Assembly: GCA_037957365.1 (NCBI GenBank)
Contig: JARHVA010000638.1
Location: 2,420,001 to 2,484,000, forward strand
DNA from: Torreya grandis
Lineage: Eukaryota; Streptophyta; Pinopsida; Cupressales; Taxaceae
DNA: 64,000 nucleotides
Direction of reading: 5' to 3'
Shown: piece by piece, positions 40,530-53,389 of the stretch
Layout: every line of letters begins with the position of its first letter
Numbering within the stretch: the stretch's first letter is position 1
Notes under the pieces: generated by a model
Seen by the model: the letters and a program-made list of their open reading frames with translations, nothing else
The model's database searches: none
Told to the model about the DNA's origin: nothing
Made by a program: the position numbers and the translations under genes

Positions 40530-42785
40530 TTGAAACTAGGTTAACAAGGTTCGATTGGCCCAAATTACATCCCATAATATACAAACTGAGTAATTGATTC
40601 AGTTAAAGACTCAATTATGGCCAAGTCAACCCCAAATCACATTATATTTATTCACAATTATGTCCATAAGCCTTGATTTACCTAAATTTCATCCCTCATT
40701 GATTAAGTAATTGGTTTGATCAGTGATCAAATTAGGGCTAGTTAAGCCCCATATCACATTTTATATAATCAGAACCAGATTTGTGAGGCTTGATTACCCC
40801 ATATTTCACATCTAATTTAACCAATCAAGTAATTAGTTCTATAAAGGATTGATTTGGGGCCAATTGAGTCCCAAATGACATATTATAGTCACAATTATGG
40901 TCACAAGGCATGATTTCCTAAAATTACATCCTTATCTAATCCAATAATGTTATTAGTTCACTCAAGGACTCAATTGAGGCATATTGATCCCTAAATCACA
41001 TTTTATAGATGTAAATAGGTTTACAGAGCTTAATTATCCTAAATTACATCTTTTATTGAACCAATAAATTAAATTGGTTCAATTAGATACTCAAATGGGG
41101 TAAATTGGGCCTTAAATCACATTGTATAGATAGTCATAATTAGGTTTACAGGGTTCATTGGCCCATAATTGCATCCCTGATTATACCAATCAAATAATGA
41201 TCTCAATCAATGTTGAAATGGGGCCAATTGAGACCTAATCAAATTATACAGTTTAATATATTTAAAGGGTTCAATTTCTCCAAAATATATTTGTGATTGA
41301 ATTAATCAAATAATTTATTTAATTATGGATTGATTTGGGGATAATTGAGTCCCATATCACATTTTATAGTCACAATTAGGTTCTTGGGGCTCAGTTGCAT
41401 AAAATTACATCCTCAATTGAGCCAATCAAGTTATTAATTCAATTAGGGATGAAATTGGAGTCAATTGAGTCCTAAATCATATTATATAGTTATAAATAGG
41501 TTCATGGGGAACAATTTCCCAAATTGTGTGCCTAAATGAATATTAGAGTCATTAGTCCAATTAGTGATGAATTTGGGGCCAATTTATACCCTATTTAAAT
41601 TAGGTTCACAAGGATCAATATCCCAAAATTCCATCCCTAATTGAGCCAATCAAGTAATTGGTTGAATTGGTGATAAAATTGGGTTTAATTGAGCCCTGGT
41701 TCACATTATGTAGTTATAATTAGGTTCATGTGTCTTAATTACCTCAAATTAAACCCTAGATTTAATCAGTTGAGCATTAGTTTAATTAGGGATTGATTTG
41801 GGGAAAATTGAGGCCCAAATACATTTTAAAGTTGTAACTAGGTTCAAAGGGATTTATTTCCCTAACTTACATCATGGATTAAAATAATCGAGTTATTAGT
41901 TAATCAAGGATGAAATTGGGACTAATAGAGCCCCAAGTCATAATATACATGTGCAATTAGGTTATAGAACCTCAATTTCCTCAAATTGCTTCCATGATTG
42001 AACCAATTAGGTAATTGGTCAAATCAATGACAAAATTGGGGAAAATTTAGAACCATATCACATTATATAGTCACTATTATGTTTTTGATGGTAAATAGCC
42101 CCAAATTACATCCCTGATTTAGCCAATCAAATAATTGGTTCAATTAATGATGAAATTTAAGATAATTGAGGCCCATATCATAATTTATAGTCACAATTAG
42201 GTTCTTGGGGCTTGATTGGCTTGAATTACTTCCCTTATTTAACCAATGGAATAATTGGTTTAATTAGTGAATCAGTTAGGGTTGTATATCTCCAAAGCAC
42301 ATTTTATAGTCATAATTATTCTCATGGGACTTGATTGGCCCAAATTACTTCCCTAATTGAACCAATCAAGTAAATTGGTTCAATTAATGATTAAATTGGG
42401 CCAAGTGAGCCTTAAATCACATTGTTTAGTTGTAATTAGGTTCACATTGATTGATTATCCAAAATTATGTCCCTGATTGAACCAATGGAGTAATTGGTTG
42501 AATAAGGGAATTAATTGGGGCCAAGTGACCCCCAAATTACAATGATATATTGGCCCAAATTGTATTCCTAATTGAACCAATCAAGTAATTAGTTTAATAA
42601 ATGATGAAATTATTTCCAATTGAGCCCCATATCACATTATATATTCTAAATTATGTTCACAAAGATGGATTGCTAAAACTTGCATCCTTGATTGAGCCAA
42701 TCAATTTATTGGTTCAATCAAGGATGAAATTGGGGCAAAGTGAGCCCCAAATCACATTATATAGTCACAATAATGCCAAATGGTG
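40530..42785. repeat. ~120-base satellite array, about 19 units, with internal dyad
   Basis: A unit of about 117-122 bases recurs. The cacattntata anchor starts at 40638, 40755, 40877 (variant), 40997 and 41118, and onward to about 42760. A typical unit runs through cacaattaggttc, cttgattgcccaaattacatc, 'attgaaccaatcaagtaatt' and ggttcaatta...gaaattggggcc. The middle contains gaaccaat...attggttc, a reverse-complement pair that can form a hairpin. One unit near 42545 is shortened. Divergence between units is high, so the array is old. Confidence 0.93.
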
Positions 42786-43029
42786 TTTAAATATGTATAA
42801 TATCCCAAAAAACTATCACATAACAATATATCAATCCATAATTCAATCTTATTGCATAAATAATGGTATTAAATCAAATAAAAGTGATGAATGATGTTTA
42901 TATATGATCTATTCATCCCATGCAAACCATTATTTATTCAACTACACCTAGTTGAGGTTTAATTCCATCAAAATAATTGAAATTTCAACATTTGATCACC
43001 ATAAAATTATAATTGGTGATTAATTGATC

Positions 43030-44372
43030 CAATTTGTTTTACAAATATCTATCAAAATGATGGTCTCTGCAAAGGATGTGATTTAGTAGACCATGATGAA
43101 ATTTACTACCCAATTCTTAAAAAGAAGTTGGAAAAGGAGGTTACTGAAATTCTTGTTGAATCCTAAAAGAATTTGATAATTAAGGATAATTCCACTATAG
43201 AATTTCAAGATTCAAGGTTGGAAAATGTTAGGATATCCCTTGTGGGGAAAAGGGGTTGTTAAGGAATGCCAAGTAAGTGAATCTCTCCCCTAGGTTCTCA
43301 AGAAAGTACCTGAAACCAATGAAATCAATTTTAGAAGAATCCATGAAACTCCTAAGCCCAAAAGATAAAGGTAAAAGTATTTCTTCCAAGGGTTTTAGGT
43401 CTATTTTTGATTCCTTAATTTAGAAGGTTAAGTACATTTTGAAGGGGAAGCCATCATCAAGCTCCCCTAGGATGCCCTACATGAGTCCTTCCCTAAAAAT
43501 TAAGAAGTTTGGCAGTCCTCAATAACAAGGATTGCCTCTTTATCAAATCTTGTCCAACAACATTAATGTTACCCATAACACTGAAGTCATTAATGGAACT
43601 CATCTATCCTAGGAGGAGAATTGGATTAAGGCAAATACTTTAAAAAAGGAAAGGAAAAAAGTGACTTTGGGTGCCACTACAAGAGGAAGGAAAATGGAAA
43701 ATAGTAAGTAAAAACCCCTAGAATCTAGAAAATGGAAATCTCAGGGATCACAGAGGATCCTAAGACAATCCAAGTTTATATAATCTCCATGAAACTTATT
43801 TTGATATATTAGGGTCCCTTGGGTCCTACAATAATTATAAGGATTTTTTGGGATTCTAAATCCTGGAAGTTTGCTAAATTTTCAAGTACCCTTGAAAGGC
43901 TCTCACGTAACATTGACTTTTTAGTTGATGATAAGTGTTTCAAGATGGGAAGTAACATGAAACTATTTTCAATTCCTAGGTGTGTTCTTAGTTCAAACCA
44001 TTAAAGCATTAAATGCATCTCTTTTGTAGTCATTTTAATTTGGAATTAATGGAGAATTATTCCCTTTGAAAAAAATTGGTAGATAGAGAATTTATTGTCC
44101 TACTCACGTAAGAGGAATTTCAAACGTTCACTGATGATTTTTTTAGTAGTTAATTCAGAGAATCAGTATTAGCCCTTTGAAGATTTGGACATTGCTAAAA
44201 AAATGGAAGAGGAATATATGAGTGACGACAATAAGTATCTAACCATTAGATCCATTTGTAGGAATCTATTTTTGTATGTTCCTAAAGATGTTTTAGAATA
44301 AGCTGAAGAAAATTATGATAACTCCTTGGTGGAAAAAATTATCGGAGTAAGGCATGACATTGAATCAATAAG
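43030..44372 (+). pseudogene. LINE-type ORF1-like pseudogene, 5' part
   Basis: Broken plus-strand frames are rich in K/S/P (SPKDKGKSISSKGFRSIFDS near 43360). A clearer frame starts at 44203, MEEEYMSDDNKYLTIRSICR, then NLFLYVPKDVLE, stop, AEENYDNSLVEKIIGVRHDI. It continues on the far side of the CACTA insertion as NWIKKKW. The complete gene resembled plant proteins with a DUF4283-like domain and CCHC knuckle, which are common as ORF1 of L1-type LINEs. No LINE reverse transcriptase is visible. Confidence 0.55.
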
Positions 44373-45046
44373 CACTAGTACAAAAACAACAATATATGAT
44401 TTAAAAAATACTAAGAATTGCATATAAATGACCAAACATGATCACGTGACCATTAGTAGTTTATTGCCAGTCATTTATAATGTGACCAAATTGATGACTA
44501 AACCATTTTTAGTCATTTATTAGTTGCTTTGCTTGATCAATTTGGTAGTATATTTAGTCATTAATTGTTGTTAACTAGTCATTTATTTAGTCATGGTAGT
44601 CATTTATTTAGTCATTGTAATCATTAATTATCGTCAATTGGTAGTATATTTAAATCATTTTTATTCACTAATTTCCATCTATTGGTATTATATTTAATCA
44701 TTTGTATTAACTGATTTTTGTTCATTGGTAGTATATTTAGTCATTTTAATCATTATTTTTTCGTTCACTCTTACATATTGGTTATCCCATTCAAATTTGT
44801 TTATATTTATGCTCACCTCAAATAACTTAGAATTTGTTAAAATATAGTTAATGTATGATACTTGACTAGTTGCCCTGTGCAGGGATGTTGCAGCCCATAA
44901 TAACTCATTCTGTAAAATAAAATTTATTTTCAGCTTTATATATATTTTGACCAAAATTATTATACAAAATATATATATTTATATATATCCCAAAAATATA
45001 TATTACCATTTGAAACCATAAAATTTTATTCTAAAATAAATAAATA

Positions 45047-45113
<67 letters not shown>

Positions 45114-45337
45114 GTATACTTTCAATAATATATATAAATTAATTATTAAGACTAATAAATAAATACATACATATAATAATACATAAATAAATAAATACAT
45201 ATATATTTTACAAAATATATATCACCATTTGAAACCTGAATATATATATAATTTTTATACTTTCAATAATATATAAATTAATTATTAAGAGTAATAAAAA
45301 ATAATAATAAATAAATACATACATATATAATGTATAA

Positions 45338-45368
<31 letters not shown>

Positions 45369-45680
45369 ATCAACTATTTAGACTAATAAAAAAAATTAAT
45401 TGAAAAATATATAAAATAATAATAAATAAATAAAAAATAAGATGGGTAAGGGGAGCTCGATCAGTCGGTTGTCCTACTCCCAGCAGATTCAATAAAGGGT
45501 CATGACCAAAGCCGCAGGCCTAGGTTGGCCCATGGACCCTACAATTTTTTTTAATTAAAGAAAAAATATCAAATAAAATCTTCAAATGCATTTTTTAATT
45601 TTTTTAAAAAAAAATTATTAAAAAAATAATAAAACATTATATTATATATATAATTTATTATGAATTCAGGTGTGGGTGTG

Positions 45681-45717
<37 letters not shown>

Positions 45718-47060
45718 GGTTTTATATATAAATAATATGGATCTATTACTAAAAATAAAAATAACAAAAATAAAATTTAAATAAAGTAAGAAAATATATT
45801 TGCATTGAGTTTATACATGCAAGCAATATGATTTTCATATTGGAGTGAATTATTTTGAGCTTCCTTCATAACTTGAACATGCAAACCTTTCACAGATTGA
45901 ACCTGCAAATCTGTGAGAGAAAACAAAGTAAAAATTGAGAAATGGGTTTGAAAAAAACAATTTTTATTTAGATCATAAGGAAATTTAAGAATTTCTAAGA
46001 ATACTTAGATCCTAGGGTTTATATTAATTCAATCATATGACTCTCACTTATTCCTCTACTTGCAAATAGGAGAAAAAAAGAGTTTTGACTTTAAAATTTA
46101 AATTTAAAGTTAATTAAATTTATTTTTAGTGGCTTACATGAAATTAATGAATTATTTTAATTTATCTTTATAAATTAATTATTTTATGTAGACTTGTAAA
46201 AGTTAATAATTAAGTATTAAAAAAAAAAGTTGAAATGTATCTTATTTAATTGTTTCATGGTAACCCTCTTACACTAATAATTAAATAACATTGTTTTACT
46301 TAATTCTTAGTAAATAATATTTAATTATTAATGGTAAATATATTTTGATTTTTATGTTAAATTTGAAATTAATTATTATCAATTAGTTTATTAAATTTAT
46401 TTTTAGATTTAGTTATTTGGAATTATTTATTTTATTTGGATGGATAAATTTTTATAAGTTACAATAAGTAATCATTTTAGTTGATTTTTATAAGGTGTCT
46501 TTTAATTATTTGGTTGGAAATGACAATTATTAAAGACTAATTAAATATTTTAACACACTTAACTTAAGGACATCTTAATAGTCAAATTTGTACCATAATG
46601 TAATTATTATTAATATTTTTAAAGTAATGTAATTAATATTGAAGTATTTTGAAATAATGATTATTAATTATTTAGCGTATCATTTATGAAATTGGGTTTT
46701 CAATGTTAAATTAATTAATTTATTTAGTTAGCAAAATTTTAGTAGTAAAGTAGAACTAGTTTGACGTAGTGGCATATGGACTTAGTCTAGTTGTGTGTAT
46801 AATATAGTCTTAGTAGTAGAAATAATTGGGTCTCTACATCTGTGAGCTACATCTCTAAACACCTTTTCAATTACCCACTTTAATATCATATTATCTAATT
46901 TTTATTTGTGTGACTAACTATTTAGTTGTATTTTTTATCCGACGATCAAATTAGTCATTTATAGCTGTGTTGCAAAAAATTAGTAGAATTTAGTCATTTG
47001 TAGTTGTCATGACTAAAAGTTTTAGTCACGTAATCATTTATTTGCCAAATTCTACCAGTG
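44373..47060. mobile_element. Non-autonomous CACTA (EnSpm) DNA transposon
   Basis: The left end is CACTAGTACAAAAAC; the right end, read inward on the minus strand, is CACTGGTAGAATTTGG, a 9/11 match at the tips. Three-base target duplications AAG flank it (44370-44372 and 47061-47063), as expected for CACTA. Subterminal repeats of tttagtcatttat type are dense at 44460-44740 and 46940-47040. No transposase domain is visible in 2688 bases, so movement would need a transposase supplied in trans. The interior is mostly A/T simple sequence. Removing the element and one AAG restores an open frame in the host pseudogene. Confidence 0.9.
45052..45109. repeat. (AT)n microsatellite inside the CACTA element
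   Basis: About 58 bases of AT. The adjacent block (accatttgaaacc ... tactttcaataatatat ... attattaag) is present at 45006-45150 and again at 45227-45290, a diverged duplication. Confidence 0.9.
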
Positions 47061-47063
47061 AAG

Positions 47064-48075
47064 GAATTGGATAAAAAAGAAGTGGACAAGGTTGTTGCTC
47101 TTGCTAAAAAATGTTTGTTATTTTATTTTACTTGTAGAAAATATTAAACAAGAATCCTAAATGATAGACCATGATTAATGGGAAGGGCAATTATCATGCT
47201 TCAACCTTGTAAATTGAACTAGTCTCACTTGAATTTCAAAACTGATCAAATTCCTTTGTGGCTAAAACTCCCTATCCTCCCTCCCACATTCTGGGCAGAC
47301 TAGATTTTAAAAATCATTAAAAATATTTTTGGTTCACTTGTGACCATCAACCCTACTACTCGCTCTTACAAAAATATGATTTTTGCAAGACTTTGTGTGT
47401 TAGTTGCTATGAACTATACTCTTCCTAAATCCATTAGGTTCAAGTCCACTCTGGGACCCTATAACCAATAAATTATATTTGATAGGGATAATGAAATTTT
47501 CTTAAATTGTAGGAAATTTGGTCATCTAAATAATTCATGCATGGTGGCTTAAGGAGTTTCAAACTGTATCCTCAATTGGGAGGATAATAATGCTCCTTTG
47601 GGGAAATGAAATTATGATGGGTAAATTTTGGATCTTTCCCCTAATGAAATTTTAAGAAAGGTCAAAAGTCAAGATGAGTTGAAATATATCTTAAGTTTGA
47701 AAAATCTATGGAGCCTATCATAATTGGATTTGTTGGTTTATGCTTATGGATGATGCACCTCCTTTTTTCTTTTGGCTTATTTTGTGTTTTTAGATGACCT
47801 ATTTAGGGGTTGGCATAAGGTCCCATCTGTGCCTAGTTATAACCCCTCTCTCTTTTGGGTCCTTTGGGGGACTTTTATTTGGATGGGTCTTTCTTTTTTA
47901 TGTCTTTCATTTTTTACATTTCTAGTTTGGGTTACTTTTCTACTCTGTTGGATCTATTGGTTCTTTTTTTCTCTTTTTTGGGGAGAATCAGGCTTTTCAT
48001 TGTGCTCGATCTAGATTCCACACTAGTTAAAGGTGGGTTTACCTTAATTTCAACTATCTATTAAAATGAAAATAA
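47064..48075 (+). pseudogene. LINE-type ORF1-like pseudogene, 3' part with CCHC-like knuckle
   Basis: Past the CACTA element the frames read RPxLMGRAIIMLQP-like, then DQIPLWLKLPILPPTFW near 47250, FARLCVLVAMNYTLPKSIRF near 47390, and FLNCRKFGHLNNSC near 47500. This is the DUF4283-like fold end plus a C-x2-C-type knuckle (first Cys NC, CRKFGH, C) of plant L1 ORF1 proteins. From 47760 the DNA is T-rich and would encode hydrophobic residues, more likely 3' untranslated. An A-rich end near 48060-48090 could be a LINE tail. The assignment rests on the pattern of these motifs. Confidence 0.58.
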
Positions 48076-49625
48076 TGAAAAATAAATTTCATTTATGTGT
48101 CCTTCCCTTCAAATCAACATCAATCTCCATTATTTCACTTATTTGGGGCATTTCTTAGTAAATTAGATCTATATAGGGAACACAAAATGTATATATATTC
48201 CATTATTCAGTATGCACGTAAAGTGAATTATTTTAAAACTTTAAGAAAAGTATAATTTAATTCCCATAATGTATAGTATGGACATATACATTTATTATTC
48301 ATACACATTATAATGTGTAACCAATATATCACATACACGTTATATTGCATACATATTTCTGCCATATTAAATTTTAAACACATTCCTATATGCTAAAATC
48401 TATCTTGGATTCAGAGCCAAAGACCTCTAACTACACATACACAATCAAATATGTATTTCAAACTGAAAATGAAAAAGTTCATGTTCAATCATGATAAACA
48501 ATATTAATTTCATCGAGATATATCATGAAAATAGAACTACACCATCAAATAAGCACTCTTCTTTCTAAATATATCAATTTTTAAATGAATATTAAATTTA
48601 AGGTTTTTATCTATATTCATTTGAAAATATGTATATATATGATTTTAAATATCACAAATATACATATATATATTTATTTATGTATCTTTCATTGCGTTCA
48701 TCAGATTTTGAAAAAAAAAAATAGGATTGCAAACTAGCTTAATTTTATATAGAATGAAGAAAAACCAATTTATATATTTTTTTCAGGGATCCCTCAAATA
48801 TCCATTAGTTATGATTTCTAATGTATATTTTATTTTAAAACTATTAAAAATGTATATTCATTAAAAATAAAAAACCAAATATAGGTTGCAAGTTAGATGA
48901 TCTTATCTAACTTTCCACTAAAAGATTTAAAAATAAATAAATGATGTTATACAAAGAGGAGTGGGGGGATGGATGGCATGGACATGGATCTATTAAGTTT
49001 TGATTTAAAAATAGGAATATCTATTTTAATTTCAATTTTTTGACACACTTATATCTCACCATTTAAAATATATATACTAGTTTAGAAAATACACTCGGAA
49101 TTCTATAATTCATATTCTTATAACATCTTAAAGAGTGTATGTATCTCAAATAATCCATATAATTTTTAAAAAAATTAAAAAGAAAAACATTTTCATTTAA
49201 AATGCCCTTTTGATCACCAATTTCCATAAACTTACCCTTATAGAAACTTCCAAACAAAATGAGGTAAGATCGTGTAAGATGAATAAAGTACTTACACTTC
49301 AAAAAATCAAATAAAAATAGATATAAATACTAAATTATTAAGGAAAACCAATTATTTTTGTAAAAACCACTTTAATAGAAACATTTTGAATCATATAAAT
49401 ACTTCCTACCTCTACTTGGGACTCTATAGATTCCTTAAGTGCTTGCATTCCACTCCCAATAGTTTATGGTGTTATATCTTTCTCAAAATTGTGATAAATT
49501 GCTCCTTTTTTAAAAAAAAAAACAATAAATGAAGAGATTTAGGTGAAAATGGCATGAGAAAAATTTTAAATAAGAAGGTAGCCATGCAAATTTAATCATT
49601 CGATGTGAAGTACCCAAAGCTTCTA
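48076..49625. other. AT-rich stretch, no gene seen
   Basis: No domain or terminal repeats recognised. Confidence 0.55.
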
Positions 49626-49797
49626 TAAAACCAAGATTGATGAGATATGACAAGATTTAGACACATGTGATGATAAAAGAATTTGTAATAGCTAAATTTC
49701 CATTGATTTTGTAAAACCAAGATTGATGAGATATGATAAGATTTGGACACATGTGATGATAAAAGCATTTGTAATAGCTAAATTTCCATTGATTTTG
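49626..49797. repeat. 86-base tandem duplication, nearly identical
   Basis: The unit starting taaaaccaagattgatgag at 49626 recurs at 49712. Only about three substitutions separate the copies, so it is recent compared with the other repeats here. Confidence 0.95.
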
Positions 49798-50522
49798 CTT
49801 AGTGAAGTTTTTAAAATATAATTAGGGGTTTCTAAGAAAGCCATGTCTATGTCAAATCTCACATATATATTCCACACTCAAAATGTATGGATTGGGTCTA
49901 ACCATCATAAAAATGGATCCGATAACAAAATATAAAATATGTGATTGATAATGTAATTATCACAATGTTATCTAGAAAAACTGTTGTGATTGTAATTTTA
50001 GTTTGTTAGATTGGTGAATGATGCATGGTGATCAATGTCACCTTAGATTTGAGTGGGGATCATTAAAGTCTACAAATCAAGTAAAAAAAGAAAAGAAAAA
50101 ATATCTTATTATATCGCTCATATCTTTGATGGTATTGTGACTGGGGTGTGGTATTGGAAAATACATGGAAGATAGAAAAAAATGATTATAATAGTGATGT
50201 GGGAAGCAATAAATTATCTAGCAACTAATATCATGAAACTTTTCACGACATATCTATTTTGAGCTCCTCTTTGTCTTGCATCCCAAGATCAGATGTGCAT
50301 TAAATGACTAGTGTAGAGGGGTTGTTCTACCCCTAATTTCTCTTGCTTGGATAGGAAATGGGGATCATTTTCTCCTAAATGAGATATTTTAATTCCATTT
50401 TAACATCTTCTTTCCATATTTTATTAGATCAAAGTTTTATTTTGTCTATAGGGTGGTAGCCTTCTTATATGATTACATATTGAGACCATTTCACACAATA
50501 TATATGAGATAAAGATCTTTGA

Positions 50523-50613
<91 letters not shown>
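50523..50613. repeat. (AAT)n-(ATT)n inverted microsatellite
   Basis: A run of AAT repeats (to about 50574) joins directly to ATT repeats, forming one long perfect-arm palindrome of about 90 bases. Confidence 0.95.
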
Positions 50614-51390
50614 TCATGAAAATTTTGGTATCATTTCACTTTCATGGAAAAATAAATATAAAGAAGATAATTACCTTTAGCTATTGTTTTTTTTTTTTGT
50701 TATTGATTTATAGGATTCTTATTAAGGAGTGAATCTTTTGGGATGTTATGTACCTGATCTAGATCATTTACATCTATTAATACCTCAAAGGTGTTTTAGT
50801 AGGAATGTTAAACCACTGACAAATATGATTATTTGTCTTTACTCACATAATAATATTATGATTTTATTTTTGCTACTTGTTCTATTTTTGTATGTTGATT
50901 CCATGGGAGTTCTTTTTTGTATATTTTTTCAGTTTATGTATTTATTTTTATCTACCTATGATTTTAAAGGTTGTGTATATTTATGAGTGGGATAATATGA
51001 TAGCAAAGAGAAAAACCTAGTTATATTGACATGCTCATGACATGATTTGCAACGAAATGGGATATTTTTGTAATCAATGACTTGTTACCGTTTAATACTA
51101 CCCATATCCAAGATTATGTGATCCATAATCAAATATATGTTTTCACAGTTGAGAACTCCCCAATGATGTAATATCTAATGGTTGGTCCAATTTTATTTAG
51201 GATATATTCACCAGAAAACAAATGTATATGATCCCACTCTAAAAGAGTGGATAAATCTTATATTAGGTTGAAATATGGAGACCAATGTTTCATGAAAAGA
51301 CATAATTTATTCATGAACTAGGGCCACTCTTGGAAATATTAATCTTGATCTTTTGGATAAAAATATAACCATAAAATTCCCATTTAATAT
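50614..51390. other. AT-rich flank of the nested retrotransposon
   Basis: No domain recognised. It ends with the target duplication aatat (51386-51390). Confidence 0.6.
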
Positions 51391-51725
51391 TGTTGGGTGA
51401 GTATTTTGTCAACTAGCTAACTGGTGAGCAAAATAGGTCTCTTCAACCACAGCGTAGGGAGATTGGTCGGCCAGGTGTGCAGGTTTACTACATCAATAGG
51501 GGACAAATCTCTCCTCTCATCAAGGGGAGGTTCCCTATTAAATATGTATGAGCTATATACCTTATATATATAAGTAGAAAATATAACTCAGGGGTAGGAT
51601 ACACCATCCATCTCTCTTCTTTTAGAGATGACATTCACAAACAAAGGAGAAAATCCTAGTGAAAACACTAAAGGCACTTATCTTCTTTCAGAAGAGTTCT
51701 TGCAAGAAACTGCAGGAGTTCTTTT
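51391..51725 (-). repeat. Outer element 3' LTR, first fragment
   Basis: Aligns with 61147-61480. I counted about 30 differences by eye over 335 bases. It is interrupted at the ctttt target site of the copia element. Confidence 0.92.
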
Positions 51726-52638
51726 TGTCAGGATCCTACTCCTTAAGAGTACACTTGATTACCTTTGTATAAGCAACTAAACACGGAATTAAACCAGAAG
51801 TAACATGTAACTAGAATTCAGAAATAGCACAGAGTATGAGAGACAATACAATCTTATATTAACACTCTTCTAGAAAGAAATACAATGAAGAAATCACACT
51901 CTTCTCACACCTCTTGGGCGTACCATTAATTCTCCCTCAAGAGTTCTCTCTCTCAATTACAAACCAATCAACTCAATAATGGAGTTGTTGTTTCCACCAG
52001 TCAGTAACAATACTGCCAGTCCACCAAGTACTCAAAGTACTCCAAGTAGATCTCCCTGATCTTGCTCCTTGTTGTGTTGCAGATCTCCTTTGACCTTGCT
52101 ACCCCACAGATCTCCTTTGACCTTGCACACACACACACACACACCTGTAGATCAATTGACCTTACTTACCATGTAGATCTCCCTGATCTTGCACAACCTA
52201 CAGATCAACCTGGTCTTGCACACCTGCAAACCTTCTAGATCTTACACTTGGAAGAGCCCTTGTCCTTGTTCTTGACAAGTCCTTTTGATTCTCCAAATTA
52301 CAATACAGCCCCATGGGTCTCTTAAATAGATCCCATACAAATAATAATTAGACTTCCTAATTACAATAATTAGAAATGCAGACTCAAGACTAAAATTAGT
52401 CTTTACATGCAAACTAACTATCCATCTAAAATTAGACCAGTTCTAGAATACACAGACGATCGACGTCGATCGCTGTCTATCTGGAGATGACCGACGTTGG
52501 CCGATCCATGACCGATGTCGGCAGCTTCTAGTCTACCCCAGACTGATGTCAGTTTGCCTGACCGATGTTGATTACTATGACACTCAGCAACCTCCTCCAT
52601 TTGCATACCTGTGAAGCTTTTAGCTCCACAACCTAACA
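51726..52638 (-). repeat. copia 3' LTR (913 bases)
   Basis: On the plus strand it starts TGTCAGGATCC and ends CACAACCTAACA. It is 35 bases longer than its partner, mainly from a duplicated gatctcctttgacctt segment with a (CA)n run near 52125-52143. It contains five dyads, listed separately. Confidence 0.95.
52457..52573. repeat. Dyad array in the copia 3' LTR (five copies)
   Basis: A perfect 16-base palindrome CGATCGACGTCGATCG lies at 52457-52472. Variants of GACCGAYGTCGGTC start at 52489, 52510, 52541 and 52560. Centre spacing is about 31, 21, 31 and 19. Confidence 0.9.
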
Positions 52639-52650
52639 ATCTCCCACTTG
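52639..52650 (-). other. copia polypurine tract
   Basis: On the minus strand AAGTGGGAGAT lies directly before the 3' LTR start TGTTAGG. It is the expected plus-strand priming site. Confidence 0.85.
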
Positions 52651-52726
52651 GAGATAAATAGCTGCACCTATACCTGTACCTGTACATCATCTAATTTTGT
52701 TTCTTGGCTTGTATCCCTCTTCAAGT

Positions 52727-52945
52727 TCAATCTTGAAGACCAACCACCACATATCCTGTGGTGCTTCTCCTGTCATCCAAGTAACCTTCCATATCTAAAT
52801 CTACATACCCATGTAGAGAAGTGCTTGACCCTGCATAACATGAATCCCTAGTGCTGGTCCCTCTCAGATACTTGAGAATCCACTGAACTGCTTTCCAGTG
52901 CTCCTTTCCCAGATTGGCTACAAACTTGCTGACAACTCCCACTGC
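52727..52945 (-). pseudogene. RNaseH: copia RNase H
   Basis: The frame reads GVVSKFVANLGKEHWKAVQW, ILKYLRGTSTRD, then GYVDLDMEGYLDDRRSTTGY. The usual copia motif is GY-x-DAD-x-AGD-x-D-x-RRSTTGY; here DAD has become DLD and AGD has become EGY. The C-terminal half is missing before the polypurine tract. Confidence 0.88.
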
Positions 52946-53389
52946 TTAGGTAATATCAGGTCTAGTACACATGTACTCAACCTCATCATGTGATTTGGGA
53001 CACTGTTCTATGAACTTTCCATCCATAGGTGTGCTAACCGGTTCTGCATCCTCCATATTGAACCTCTCCACTACCTTATTCACATAATCATCTTGAGACA
53101 ACATCAACCTGTGACTTTCTCTGTCTCTAGAAATACTTATGCCAAGGATTTTTGCTCCTAAATCCTTCCTGGCACACCTCTGAGCTACTTTTACCTTTAG
53201 CTCAGCAAAACCCTGCATGTATGAACCTACAACAAGCATATCATCCACATACAATAATAGGATAATGTCGTAACCATTATCCAACCTGGTAAAATAAACA
53301 TAGTGATTACATTGACATTGATTAAAGCCATGCTTTGTCATAAACCTGTCAAACCTATACCACTATCCTAGAGCATGCTCAAGACCATA
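52946..53389 (-). pseudogene. RT: copia RT C-terminal region
   Basis: From the deletion joint: SYGLEHALG, a stop, WYRFDRFMTKHGFN. Then IILLLYVDDMLVVGS, with the catalytic YVDD intact. After that LGAKILGISISRDRESHRLM, then LSQDDYVNKVVERFNM and PVSTPMDGKF. The frame ends EYMCTRPDIT, with a stop where the family continues toward RNase H. Confidence 0.9.

Noticed and set aside
40530..42785. A diverged gene family or exon array
   Set aside because: Units are ~120 bases (not multiples of three throughout), with stops in all frames and indels.
47772..48064. Hydrophobic ORFs that look like a membrane protein
   Set aside because: They come from a T-rich stretch just after the knuckle of the ORF1-like pseudogene; more likely a 3' untranslated region.
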